From: Sphingobacterium sp. ML3W
GTDB taxonomy: Bacteria; Bacteroidota; Bacteroidia; Sphingobacteriales; Sphingobacteriaceae
Reading direction: 5' to 3'
Assembly (NCBI RefSeq): GCF_029542085.1
Contig: NZ_CP107036.1
Coordinates: 2,356,001-2,420,000 of the forward strand
Length of the DNA: 64,000 nt
This document shows, piece after piece, positions 27,581-38,304 of the stretch. The position numbers and the translations under genes are program-made. The notes under the pieces are model-generated. The model saw only the letters and a list, made by a program, of their open reading frames with translations. It ran no database searches and was not told where the DNA came from. Position 1 is the stretch's first letter. Every line of letters begins with the position of its first letter.

Positions 27581-28791
27581 TGGTAATTTTTATTTTTGTT
27601 CTTATTGAAACGTCTTCGATTTTGTGGATTGCCGCTTTTCTTCGCCGGATTATATTCAGGCCCAGCTTCAAAGCCTTCCGGTAAAGCGATTTGTTCTACG
27701 GGATAACCGATCAGATTTTCGATCTGAGAAAACCGTTGTTGATCTTTATCATTTACAAAGGTAATCGCTGTACCTGTTGTCGCTGCACGTGCAGTACGTC
27801 CGATACGGTGTACATAATCCTCAGGATCCGGTGGGACATCGTAGTTTACGACCAGACTGATACCTACGATGTCGATACCACGTGAGATAACATCTGTTCC
27901 CACAAGTACCCGCACCTGACGTGATCTAAATCTACTCATGATATCCTCACGTTTAGCCTGCTCAAGATCTGAATGAAAACCCTCTGCATCTATACCCTGC
28001 TTTTGGAGCTCCTGCGCCAATAATTTAACTGTAGTTTTTTGCGAAGCAAAAATGATAACAGAAACATAATTAACGTCCTGTAAGATGATCTTCAAAAGAT
28101 CCATTTTTTGCTTATCATATACCAGATATGCGCGCTGGTCTATACCTTCTGAAGGTTTTGAAATGGCAATATTGACCTCAACAGGTTGATAAAGGATCTT
28201 TCTCGCAAAATTCCTGATCTTGAGAGGCATAGTCGCCGAAAAAAGCAACATTTGCTTCTTCTTGGGTAAGTAACTGACGATACGCAATATATCATCTTGA
28301 AAGCCCATATCCAACATGCTATCCGCTTCATCCAGTACGAAGTGCGTCAGATGAGTTAAATCGACTTTCATCGAAGTAAGATGGCTGATCAATCGGCCGG
28401 GGGTAGCAACAATAATATTAACCCCTTCTCGAATTGCTCGTTTCTGTTGTTCATATCCCATTCCATCTCCACCTCCATATATAGAGATGGAAGTCGCTCC
28501 TGTATAATAAGACATGCCCATGATCTGTTGATCTATTTGCAGGGCTAATTCCCTTGTCGGGACCAGGATAATCGAACGAATAGATTCCTTTGCATCTCTA
28601 GCAACAGCATCTAAAATTGGCAACATATATGCTGCCGTTTTACCCGTACCCGTCTGCGCACAGGCAATCATGTCACTTCCTTCTTTTATGATGGGAATTG
28701 TCTGCTCTTGAATAGGCGTCGCCTCTTCAAACATCATGCTTTCTAAGCCCTCTTCCAATTCCGGAACAAAACCAAATTCAGTAAATCTCAA
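27562..28791 (-). CDS. DEAD-box ATP-dependent RNA helicase
   Basis: A 409-residue helicase with all core motifs: Q motif (EEATPIQEQTIP), I (AQTGTGKT), Ia (PTRELALQ), II (DEAD in VLDEADSMLDMGF), III (FSATMP), V (GTDVISRGID) and VI (HRIGRTARA). The tail after residue 380 is short, basic and rich in N, K and R, as in RhlE-type helicases. It remodels RNA, for example in ribosome assembly or decay. The start appears to be TTG at 28791, since the FTEFGF opening is the usual beginning and there is no better ATG. Confidence 0.93.
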   Translation of the reverse strand: MRFTEFGFVPELEEGLESMMFEEATPIQEQTIPIIKEGSDMIACAQTGTGKTAAYMLPILDAVARDAKESIRSIILVPTRELALQIDQQIMGMSYYTGATSISIYGGGDGMGYEQQKRAIREGVNIIVATPGRLISHLTSMKVDLTHLTHFVLDEADSMLDMGFQDDILRIVSYLPKKKQMLLFSATMPLKIRNFARKILYQPVEVNIAISKPSEGIDQRAYLVYDKQKMDLLKIILQDVNYVSVIIFASQKTTVKLLAQELQKQGIDAEGFHSDLEQAKREDIMSRFRSRQVRVLVGTDVISRGIDIVGISLVVNYDVPPDPEDYVHRIGRTARAATTGTAITFVNDKDQQRFSQIENLIGYPVEQIALPEGFEAGPEYNPAKKSGNPQNRRRFNKNKNKNYQKQKRA

Positions 28792-28917
28792 ATTTTATTA
28801 TTTTATTAAATATGTGCTAAGTTACTAAAACTAATCTATATATGAGATCAGCATTTACTCGCTTAAGGGCTATACCGAAGATAAACCCGCTGGCAGCGTT
28901 TTAAATCCATGCAATTT

Positions 28918-30111
28918 TTAGCTTATACTGTCTAGATTATTTTTGGAATTACCAGCCAATTTCAATATCGTATATCCTAATATACCTGCGCAAAGGGAGG
29001 CAATGAGTACCGCAAATTTAGCCTCCTCAATTAAGAAGGCATCATCAAAAGATAAGATGGATATGAAGATAGACATGGTAAAACCAATACCTCCAAGCAA
29101 ACCAACACCGAATATCTGTGGCCAGCTTGCACCTTCTGGAAGCTGTGCTATTTTCAATTTCTTTGCAATAAAACATATTAAAAATATACCAATTGATTTC
29201 CCTACAATCAATCCTGCAATAATACCTAGTCCCAATTTGGATGTTAAGCCACCAACCATTTCTGCATGAATTGGAATTAATGTATTTGCGAATGCAAATA
29301 AAGGAATGATTATAAAATTCACAGGCTTGGTCAGTAGATGCTCCAATTTTTCCAATGGAGATTCTTTTTCATCTGGCGTAGTGGGTAAAGTCATGGCAAC
29401 CAAAACTCCGGCAATAGTCGCATGAATGCCCGAATGATGGATAAAATACCAAATGAATACTCCGGGAATAAGATAGGCCCATAGGGCTTTTACACCAAGT
29501 TTATTTAGAATGATCAGAAAAGCAAATATCCCCAGTGCAATAAATAGATAGGTCGCATGAATTCCACTGCTATAGAACAAAGCGATGACTAAGATCGCAA
29601 GCAAATCATCCACAATAGCCAAAGCAGCCAAAAAAATCTTGAGGCTAGCCGGAACTTTATTTCCCAAAAGGGTGATAACAGCAAGTGCAAATGCGATATC
29701 CGTAGCCATTGGGATCCCCCATCCGTGAGCGGTATCGGCGGCATCTTTATTGATTACAAAATAGATTGCCGCAGGCAGGAGTGCCCCTCCTACTGCTGCC
29801 AGAATTGGAAGAACAGCTTTACTTACTGAAGATAATTCTCCCTCAATGATTTCTCTTTTGATTTCCAATCCTACTAATAGAAAGAAAATAGCCATCAACC
29901 CGTCGTTGATCCATAGCAGCCATGAATATTTTAAATGAATATTATCTGTTTCAAGTCCCACCTCCCGAAGAAGAAAGTCCATTACCGATCCATATAGTGA
30001 TGTATTCGCTACAATGAGTGCCAAGATAACACAGGAAAACAGAATAATCCCACCAGCAAAGCTAGATTTCAAAAATTCTCGGAATACAGTTAAATTAATA
30101 AGTTTTGACAT
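28918..30111 (-). CDS. nhaA: Na+/H+ antiporter NhaA
   Basis: A 397-residue NhaA with about 12 membrane helices. The paired aspartates that bind Na+ are in ALAIVDDLLAILVI; also visible are the GLEIKREI segment in the first third and TDIAFALAVITLLG. It exports Na+ in exchange for protons and helps keep internal pH. The ATG at 30111 was chosen over a GTG seven codons upstream because the protein then begins with MSKLINLTVFREF. No riboswitch was recognised in the 340 bp upstream. Confidence 0.95.
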   Translation of the reverse strand: MSKLINLTVFREFLKSSFAGGIILFSCVILALIVANTSLYGSVMDFLLREVGLETDNIHLKYSWLLWINDGLMAIFFLLVGLEIKREIIEGELSSVSKAVLPILAAVGGALLPAAIYFVINKDAADTAHGWGIPMATDIAFALAVITLLGNKVPASLKIFLAALAIVDDLLAILVIALFYSSGIHATYLFIALGIFAFLIILNKLGVKALWAYLIPGVFIWYFIHHSGIHATIAGVLVAMTLPTTPDEKESPLEKLEHLLTKPVNFIIIPLFAFANTLIPIHAEMVGGLTSKLGLGIIAGLIVGKSIGIFLICFIAKKLKIAQLPEGASWPQIFGVGLLGGIGFTMSIFISILSFDDAFLIEEAKFAVLIASLCAGILGYTILKLAGNSKNNLDSIS

Positions 30112-30454
30112 GACGATAATATCTTTAAACACTTAAAAGGTTCACAATATACAACTTTACAGTCATTAATCTGCCTTCTGAGCGGCATTACCTGAATCTG
30201 TTCCATTAGCAGGCAAAGAAAATCTTCTTTTTCACCGGTCCGCTCCAAATCCAATATTTTAACAACAACTTTGCCAATTATAGGAGTAATTTGACTTTAA
30301 ACATCCCTCTTAAAACATGTATACTTCACAAAATAAACACCTTACAATACAAAGTATATAAAACCACATTTAAATATTGTCATTTTTGTAAAATTAATTT
30401 GTCTTTATTGCAAAAAATAGTTAGCTTGCTATTATAGTTAATAAACCGTTTATT

Positions 30455-30640
30455 ATGTGCAAGAAGTGGATTTTCATGGTGCTTCTTTTCGTAGCAAATT
30501 TTACATATGCGCAGACGACAGAGGATACAACCCAACATCAACAACAATCAGGCTCCCATTACATCATTTTAGGGATCATAGCAATTATTGTCATCGTTTT
30601 TATATTATACAGGAGGCAAAAGAGGAAATTTAATGAATAA
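30455..30640 (+). CDS. Small single-span membrane protein with signal peptide
   Basis: A 61-residue protein with a signal peptide (MVLLFVANFTYA-QTT) and, after a short glutamine- and histidine-rich stretch, a second hydrophobic segment (IILGIIAIIVIVFILY) followed by a basic tail. The mature form would be about 42 residues anchored in the inner membrane with the N-terminus outside. I do not recognise it. The strong terminator just at its stop codon supports it as a real transcription unit. The 320 bp upstream to nhaA hold no other gene. Confidence 0.6.
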   Translation: MCKKWIFMVLLFVANFTYAQTTEDTTQHQQQSGSHYIILGIIAIIVIVFILYRRQKRKFNE

Positions 30641-30665
30641 GGGAGATCAATTGATCTCCCTTATT
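30636..30665 (+). terminator. Palindromic terminator at the small-protein stop codon
   Basis: A perfect 30-nt palindrome (centre CAATTG) begins two bases before the stop codon TAA and is followed by a T-rich stretch. Confidence 0.75.
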
Positions 30666-30722
30666 GTTTTTCCCTGAATTTCTATCGAAATAAACTTATC
30701 CCCATTTTTGCCCACATCATTC

Positions 30723-31703
30723 TTAGTGTTTAATCGGTTCATTTGTCTGTGCCAAACGTTGCGATCCTGTATTCGCTGGACAAGCAATATCATCTGTCGC
30801 ATCATAAACCAACTTTTTACCTTTCAATTTCGTGATCAATTCCTCCGGTACATGCACCTGTACTTTGGTTACAGAGTAACCGCTTGGAAAATAGCGTACG
30901 TAATAGCCATCGGGATGAAGTGTCCAGATTCCACTGGGAACATCCGTACGAGGTTCGGCCATACCCGCCATTATTGCGTACTTTTCAAACTCAGCATAAG
31001 AATAGTTGCCCGAAGAAACCAATTGTCTGATATTATTTTCTGCTTCAAATATCGCTTGCACAGCTGGGGGCATCTGGTCTTTAGCCTTTTGCACCACATC
31101 AAACGGCAATATGCCAAGCGCCCCGCCTTCCAGCAATAATAATTGCTCTGGTGTCAACAACCTCAATGCTGTTTCCTTGACCTCCCCGGAATAGTCTATA
31201 AATTTAGTTTTAGCAATAATTGTCCACAATAACATCTGTATTGATGATTGTTCAACTTCCGGATGTTTTTCCGCACTTTTCAAGATGGCAATGACAACCT
31301 CCCGCTTTTTCCCTAATGTGGGAGCATACATATAGCCATCCCCCTTAGAAGGCGCATAAGTTCCTGCTTTTAGGCAATAGCTTTTGTTGGTCATTTCAAA
31401 ATGGCCAGCTTCAAGCAAATAGCCGTCCTGGCCATTTTTCTGCAGATTTTCCAACGGCTTATAAATAGCCGTATTTTGAAAATCAGGCATCTGTTCACCT
31501 TTCCGATTTACATCCTCAAAACTTGTGCTTATCGCTTCAGGTTCCTTTAAAAGCTTGTCTAGTCCTAATGCTTTACTTCCTTTCGAAGCAACTGCCTTGC
31601 TTGCTTTGTCAAGCAATCCACCAAATTGAGCATGAGCACCCTGCAAATTCAGCAAAAATGCAACAATGAGTACTAAAACATACGTAATGCTATTTCTTTT
31701 CAT
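30723..31703 (-). CDS. Secreted protein of unknown function
   Basis: A 326-residue protein with a Sec signal peptide (cleavage near GAHA-QFG). The mature sequence has an alpha-helical middle (about residues 130-250) and a C-terminal part with GIWTLHPDGYYVRYFPSGYS, suggesting a beta-rich end. I do not recognise a family. Two cysteines in the mature part (about 111 and 310) could form a disulfide. It is monocistronic between the small membrane protein and the ABC-F gene. Confidence 0.7.
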   Translation of the reverse strand: MKRNSITYVLVLIVAFLLNLQGAHAQFGGLLDKASKAVASKGSKALGLDKLLKEPEAISTSFEDVNRKGEQMPDFQNTAIYKPLENLQKNGQDGYLLEAGHFEMTNKSYCLKAGTYAPSKGDGYMYAPTLGKKREVVIAILKSAEKHPEVEQSSIQMLLWTIIAKTKFIDYSGEVKETALRLLTPEQLLLLEGGALGILPFDVVQKAKDQMPPAVQAIFEAENNIRQLVSSGNYSYAEFEKYAIMAGMAEPRTDVPSGIWTLHPDGYYVRYFPSGYSVTKVQVHVPEELITKLKGKKLVYDATDDIACPANTGSQRLAQTNEPIKH

Positions 31704-31922
31704 AATTGATTTTATTTCAACACCAATGCCACAAAAAAGAAGCCAATTTATTAGTAAAATCCCAATTCATAATTTATTAATCTGGTGTACATCTTTTCAA
31801 CGATATCCTATCATCTGAACTGTCTCAAATTGTAATATTTCATATTTTCCGTCAGTCCGCCAATCGCTTGGAAAGCGATATTTCTCGCGATCTATTATTG
31901 GGCTTGTTCGGTAAGGAACTGA

Positions 31923-33596
<1,674 letters not shown>

Positions 33597-33617
33597 GATA
33601 ATTTATCCCAATTTTAT

Positions 33618-33649
33618 AAAGGCTCCATAATTCATTTTATGGGGCTTTT
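33618..33649 (+). terminator. Terminator of the ABC-F gene
   Basis: A 9-bp core stem (33622-33630 with 33637-33645, one T-G wobble) flanked by A and T runs that lengthen it, followed by a T tract. Confidence 0.8.
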
Positions 33650-33692
33650 TATTTGTAGGTGCCCCCCTGTTTGGACAGTCGAAAATGCAAAA

Positions 33693-33726
33693 ACACAAAA
33701 AAAGCACTGAAGGGGACTCAGTGCTA
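33693..33726 (-). terminator. Terminator of the phosphodiesterase gene
   Basis: AGCACTGA (33703-33710) pairs with TCAGTGCT (33718-33725) around a 7-nt loop; on the minus strand the stem is followed by seven T residues. Confidence 0.75.
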
Positions 33727-33757
33727 ATCGCGATTGATATGAAAGAATTGAGAAAGT

Positions 33758-34741
33758 CTATTGAACTGAAGGTTTTATCAGATGCCACCCCAATTGTAGC
33801 GATACCGCACAATGGTCAGACAGATCCTGTCCCTCCCTATTTTTAAAAAGTTTCTTTTGAACCTGATAGTTCTTTGCTTCAAATATCATCTGATCATTAT
33901 TACGGTAATAGATCTTATCAATGCCCTCACAGTCATCTGTTAACTCCAATGCGGCCGGGGCGACAAAGTTTTGCTCACTCTGAGGTATTTTACCACTATT
34001 TTTCAAATTTACCCATGCATCTACCAAGTCTAATTCTCCTTGAAAAGAAACAATATTATCCAATGCGTACGCATAATGAGCGTTAAAATCACCCATGATT
34101 AACAAAGGTTGTCCTGCGGAGTTCTTTTGAATATAGTTCTTCAATTGATTCAAGTTCTTCTGACGCGCTATTGCCGCACCAGGATCATCCTGGGCTGTTG
34201 CATGTACATTGTAAACATCAATAAAAGCCTCTTTTGCCAATTGAATACGTGCATAGGAAAAGCCTTTGGGAGTTAAACAATCCGCCCCATTACAAGCGTC
34301 CCACCTTACCCGCTCAAAGTATTGGATCGGATATTTCGACAACGTGCTCAATCCATCACCAAAAGGTACACCGCCCATATTTTCCGTTCGATAGCTATGT
34401 CTATTCTTGCTGTACAAAAATTTATTGTAGTTGAAATCCTCTTGTACATTCACAATATCAAAAGGATTCACCAATTCGCCAATGGATGTAATGCTCGGAG
34501 CTCTTTCCGTTACAGCACTTGAAATTAACTCTGGAAGACCAGCAATATTATAAGTTAATAAGTTAAGCTTTCCCTCGCTGACATCAGGCATATCGACATA
34601 TACCATGTTCATTGGTCTAACTTCTTTGGGTTTCAATTTGAATCCCAACATGATGCCTGCAGAAGCACAAACAGATAAAATAAGAACTTTACGAAGACCT
34701 TTAAGTCTAGTGTTCCTTTCGAACAATAAATCTAACAACAT
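33758..34741 (-). CDS. Endonuclease/exonuclease/phosphatase family protein, sphingomyelinase-like
   Basis: A 327-residue protein with an N-terminal hydrophobic segment (KVLILSVCASAGIMLGF) that may be an uncleaved anchor. The EEP fold motifs are complete: TYNIAGLPE, the metal-binding glutamate in VNVQEDF, YNVHATA, MGDFNAHY with the catalytic D-x-N, and the final SDHCAVS. The GLPE-type opening and the overall order look most like neutral sphingomyelinase or bacterial sphingomyelinase C relatives. The substrate may be a phosphodiester lipid, which is inference. The ATG at 34741 is preferred to one 13 codons upstream. It diverges from the glycosyltransferase locus. Confidence 0.82.
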   Translation of the reverse strand: MLLDLLFERNTRLKGLRKVLILSVCASAGIMLGFKLKPKEVRPMNMVYVDMPDVSEGKLNLLTYNIAGLPELISSAVTERAPSITSIGELVNPFDIVNVQEDFNYNKFLYSKNRHSYRTENMGGVPFGDGLSTLSKYPIQYFERVRWDACNGADCLTPKGFSYARIQLAKEAFIDVYNVHATAQDDPGAAIARQKNLNQLKNYIQKNSAGQPLLIMGDFNAHYAYALDNIVSFQGELDLVDAWVNLKNSGKIPQSEQNFVAPAALELTDDCEGIDKIYYRNNDQMIFEAKNYQVQKKLFKNREGQDLSDHCAVSLQLGWHLIKPSVQ

Positions 34742-34944
34742 GGACTGAATAATTTGTTCATTCCAAAAGTAAAGCGCCAAGATTAGCTTAACTATATTCT
34801 TGAATTAATTTTATTTATAAAAATTATTTACAAATTATTAATAATAAACAATTTATAAACACTTTAATGATAAAAGATTAATATCAAAATAGTTTTTTAG
34901 TTATGCTTTTCGAATATTTTTATGAACCCCCTAATAAGAATAAA

Positions 34945-36120
34945 ATGAGAAAGGTAGCCTTCTTTACAGAAATACTCGTTGAGGATTTCGACGGTGCATC
35001 TCGCACAATGTTTCAGTTGATAAACCGTATTGACCAACAGAATTTTAAGTATTTCTTTATTTATGGTGGTGGCCCCACACAATTCCGGGACTTTCATTCT
35101 TAAAAAGTGCCTACATTTAAAATACCTGTCAATGATGATTATTGTCTGGCTATTCCGCAGCTCATCAAAAAAAAGCTCGAACTGGCTTTGGATGAATTCG
35201 CACCGGACATCATTCATATCGCAACCCCATCTCTCCTCGGTTTTTTTGCATTAAATTATGCCAAACGTAGAAATATACCCGTATTAACGATCTACCACAC
35301 ACACTTTATATCCTATATAGCCTACTATTTCAAAAATATCCTCCCTCTGGTCAAACCCACCGAACAATGGATGAAACGGGCGATGAACAATTTTTATAAC
35401 AAATGTGATATTGTCTATGTTCCCACCAAATCTATCCTAACCGAGCTCCAACAAATTGGGCTTGAACAGGACGGCTTAAAACTCTGGCAAAGGGGCATTG
35501 ATACGCAATTATTTACACCCCAAAAAAAGAATAGCAGTTATATTCAACAACTGACTAAAAATGACAAACCAACGGTATTATTCGTTAGTCGGATCGTTTG
35601 GGAGAAAAATATCAAAGCCCTAATTGACATCTATCAGCAGATACAAGCCCAACAACTGGGCTACAATTTTATAGTTGTAGGGGAAGGAACAGCCAAAGTA
35701 ACGGCAATGCAAGAAATGCCTAATGCTATTTTTCTGGGGAAAAAGACACATCAGGAACTTGCAGTGCTGTATGCATCAGCAGATGTTTTTGTTTTTCCTT
35801 CAGTTTCAGAAACCTATGGCAACGTTGTAGTCGAAGCATTGGCATCGGGCCTTCCATGTGTGATTGCTGATGGTGGTGGTTCAGCATCGCTTATTCAACA
35901 TGGGGTAACCGGGTTTAAATGTCAGCCTGAAAATGCAGCTGGATATGTCTATTATTTAAAGAAAATTCTCTCTGACAAAATGCTAAGAAAAAACCTGATT
36001 AACGCCGGACTTTCCTATGCAGGCCAATTAGATTGGACACGACTATCCCAACAGTACTTTAATGACATTGAATTACTTGCTGACAAAACGCAAGACGCAG
36101 ACCTCGCATGGGCAAATTAA
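34945..36120 (+). pseudogene. GT4 glycosyltransferase interrupted by an in-frame TAA
   Basis: The reading frame from 34945 encodes the N-terminal Rossmann start of a group 1 glycosyltransferase (RKVAFFTEILVEDFDGASR, then GGGPTQFRDF) and meets TAA at 35101. The same frame goes on after it with KVPTFKIPVNDDY and the rest of a normal enzyme: DIIHIATPSLLG, VSRIVWEKN, and the donor-binding PSVSETYGNVVVEAL with GLPCVIADGGG. Removing one nonsense codon gives a full 391-residue protein. A GTG at 35107 could restart translation, but would lack the first beta strands of the acceptor domain. It overlaps the next gene by 13 bp. A sequencing error or an inactivated gene are the main options. Confidence 0.8.
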
Positions 36121-37109
36121 TAACATCCCGTCAATTGATCAAAGCTGTCTTTTTACTTTTGATCTTGACATCTATGGTAATTTTTGTAATCCACAGTGAT
36201 CTTTCTGCGTTGAAAAAAGAACTGTCAACGATTGGCTACCGCTTTATTTTTATCGTATTTACGACTTTAGTTGCCTATCTTTTTGGAACGCTAGCTTGGT
36301 GGGTTTGTCTAGGCTCTTCAAAAAAAAAGATCAATATTTTAGAACTTTTTGCCGTGCGTCAAATAGGCGAAACTGTTGGACTCTTTAATCCCACCAGTAT
36401 TATTGCAGGCGATTTACTAAAAGCCGAGCTGATAACCCGCTATGACATCCCTTTACAGCCGGGACTCAGCGCTGTCGCCATCTCACGCATTACAGCCATA
36501 CTTTCCCAATTAAGCATTTTCCTACTGGCCATGATCTGGCTGATGCTCTCCCCCTTAAAAAAAGAGGTGATGCAGTATACGGGATACGCTATCTATGTCG
36601 TATGCGTAGTCTTGCTGTTATTCGTAATTTTAATATTCTACTGGTTAGTTTCCACTAAAATACCTCCTAAAAATAACCCTGCTGATACTTCATTTGTATC
36701 GAAATCAAAAAATCAGCTCCAGAAATTACTTTGGGATACGAAAGACTTCTATCAACAACAAAATAAAGTATTTTGGTACTCCTACCTGCTGTTTGCGATA
36801 CATTGGCTAATTGGTAGCCTAGAATTCTATCTGATCTTAAAATTTCTGGCTGTCGATGTCAGGGTTATTCACGGATTAATTTTAGACATGAGTGTCATCC
36901 TATTTAAGAGTGCAGGCGCATTTATTCCCGGTCAACTGGGCGTTGAGGAAATATCCAACAAACTACTGCTTAGCATGATTGGAATTTCTGGTGGAAGTAT
37001 CTGGTTGAGTGTTTCTCTCCTGCGTCGTGGCCGCCAGGTATTCTGGACAGCTATTGGCGCTATATTTTATCTATGCATCAAAAGAAAAACCGTACATGTT
37101 TCCATCTGA
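36108..37109 (+). CDS. Flippase-like membrane protein (lysylphosphatidylglycerol synthase TM family)
   Basis: A 333-residue protein with about eight membrane helices. It shows the family's typical sequence: GETVGLFNPTSIIAGDLLKAE in the first half and FIPGQLGVEE near residue 275. The family (PF03706, LPG_synthase_TM/YbhN) includes the flippase half of MprF and proteins found beside glycosyltransferases, where a lipid-transfer role is supposed. Its overlaps with both adjacent glycosyltransferase genes indicate one operon and a joint role in a glycolipid or an envelope glycan. Confidence 0.82.
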   Translation: MGKLITSRQLIKAVFLLLILTSMVIFVIHSDLSALKKELSTIGYRFIFIVFTTLVAYLFGTLAWWVCLGSSKKKINILELFAVRQIGETVGLFNPTSIIAGDLLKAELITRYDIPLQPGLSAVAISRITAILSQLSIFLLAMIWLMLSPLKKEVMQYTGYAIYVVCVVLLLFVILIFYWLVSTKIPPKNNPADTSFVSKSKNQLQKLLWDTKDFYQQQNKVFWYSYLLFAIHWLIGSLEFYLILKFLAVDVRVIHGLILDMSVILFKSAGAFIPGQLGVEEISNKLLLSMIGISGGSIWLSVSLLRRGRQVFWTAIGAIFYLCIKRKTVHVSI

Positions 37110-38304
37110 AATAGAAATTTTGTTTATCAGCCATAAATATCCACCCGCGGTTGGGGGGATGGAAAAACAGAGCTTTGAACTCATTAATAATGCTGCACTC
37201 TATCTCAAAGTACATACAATCGTTTATGACAACGAAGAATCCATTTTGACGTTCTTCTTTCGCCTAAATCAACGTATCCTATCAAAAATTAAAGACAATC
37301 CTGGCATTCGGCTCCTTCATTTTAACGATGGATTAATTGCTGCTTTAGCATCTTTTCACAAGGGCTACGATCATCTAAAAAAAGTTGTCACCCTTCATGG
37401 CCTTGATATTGTTTTTCCATTTCCTTATTTCCAACGTAAAGTAATCCCCCGCTTCAATACATTTGATCAGGTTATTGCGGTCAGTCAGGCCACCGCCGAA
37501 GCCGCTCAATCGCGTGGCATTGATTCTTCCAGGATCTCAGTTATCCCAAATGGAGTAGATCCCGTGGCCTCGATATCAATGCAAGAAGATGATAAGTTCC
37601 CGCCTTATTTTATCACATTGGGAAGGCCTGTAAAGCGCAAAGGGTTCTCCTGGCTGATGCAGCAAGTCATTCCTGCCCTTCAAGGCAATTTCAAGCTCCT
37701 GATGGTAGGGCCATTTGACCAAAGACCAACCTTGAAAGAGCGTCTGCTCAATCTTTTACCAGCTAAACTCTACCATCTGTCCACCTTATTCTTGGGGCAT
37801 CCAACTGATCAACAAGAAATGCGCAGATTATTGAAAGTCTATCCCGAAAAAATCCAGCATCTGGGGAAAGTTCCCTTCGCCCAATTAAAGCATCTTCTTG
37901 CAAATGCGCAGGCTTTCCTAATGCCCAATATTCACGTACCGGGAGATATGGAAGGTTTCGGTCTGGTTTGTCTTGAGGCATCTTCAGCGGGCACTATTGT
38001 CGTAGCCTCCGAATTGGAAGGAATCACGAGTGCAATTACACATAATCACAACGGCCTTTTGCTCACTAGTCAGGATATTGATACCTGGATCGGACAATTG
38101 CAATCCATTTTGGATAATCCCGACTATTATCAAAATCTTGGACAACAATTTAAGAACAATACCAGTGCAGATTTCAGCTGGGATATCATGGCCAGAAGCT
38201 ATTGTCATACCTTCGTCGAACTCTGCCAAAACCTCCAATCAAACGACAAGCCTAGCTCATTCACAAATGAAGAATCCGTTCGTAGTAATGTTTTATTGGC
38301 TTAA
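37096..38304 (+). CDS. Glycosyltransferase family 4 protein
   Basis: A 402-residue GT-B fold enzyme. The N-terminal FISHKYPPAVGGMEKQSFEL is the classical GGxE start; NGVD sits near residue 155, and the C-terminal donor site contains GFGLVCLEASSAGTIVVASEL with the E-x7-E motif of retaining group 1 transferases. It moves a sugar from a nucleotide donor to an unknown acceptor. The ATG at 37096 overlaps the previous gene by 14 bp and gives the normal N-terminus. Its 3' end overlaps the convergent hydroxylase gene by 44 bp. Confidence 0.9.
   Translation: MFPSEIEILFISHKYPPAVGGMEKQSFELINNAALYLKVHTIVYDNEESILTFFFRLNQRILSKIKDNPGIRLLHFNDGLIAALASFHKGYDHLKKVVTLHGLDIVFPFPYFQRKVIPRFNTFDQVIAVSQATAEAAQSRGIDSSRISVIPNGVDPVASISMQEDDKFPPYFITLGRPVKRKGFSWLMQQVIPALQGNFKLLMVGPFDQRPTLKERLLNLLPAKLYHLSTLFLGHPTDQQEMRRLLKVYPEKIQHLGKVPFAQLKHLLANAQAFLMPNIHVPGDMEGFGLVCLEASSAGTIVVASELEGITSAITHNHNGLLLTSQDIDTWIGQLQSILDNPDYYQNLGQQFKNNTSADFSWDIMARSYCHTFVELCQNLQSNDKPSSFTNEESVRSNVLLA

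Noticed and set aside
30133..30454. Possible riboswitch upstream of nhaA
   Set aside because: No conserved fold could be built; only short AT-rich pairings exist.
30708..31139. 143-codon frame antisense to the secreted protein gene
   Set aside because: Rich in Arg, Cys and His as in shadow frames, and no domain is seen.
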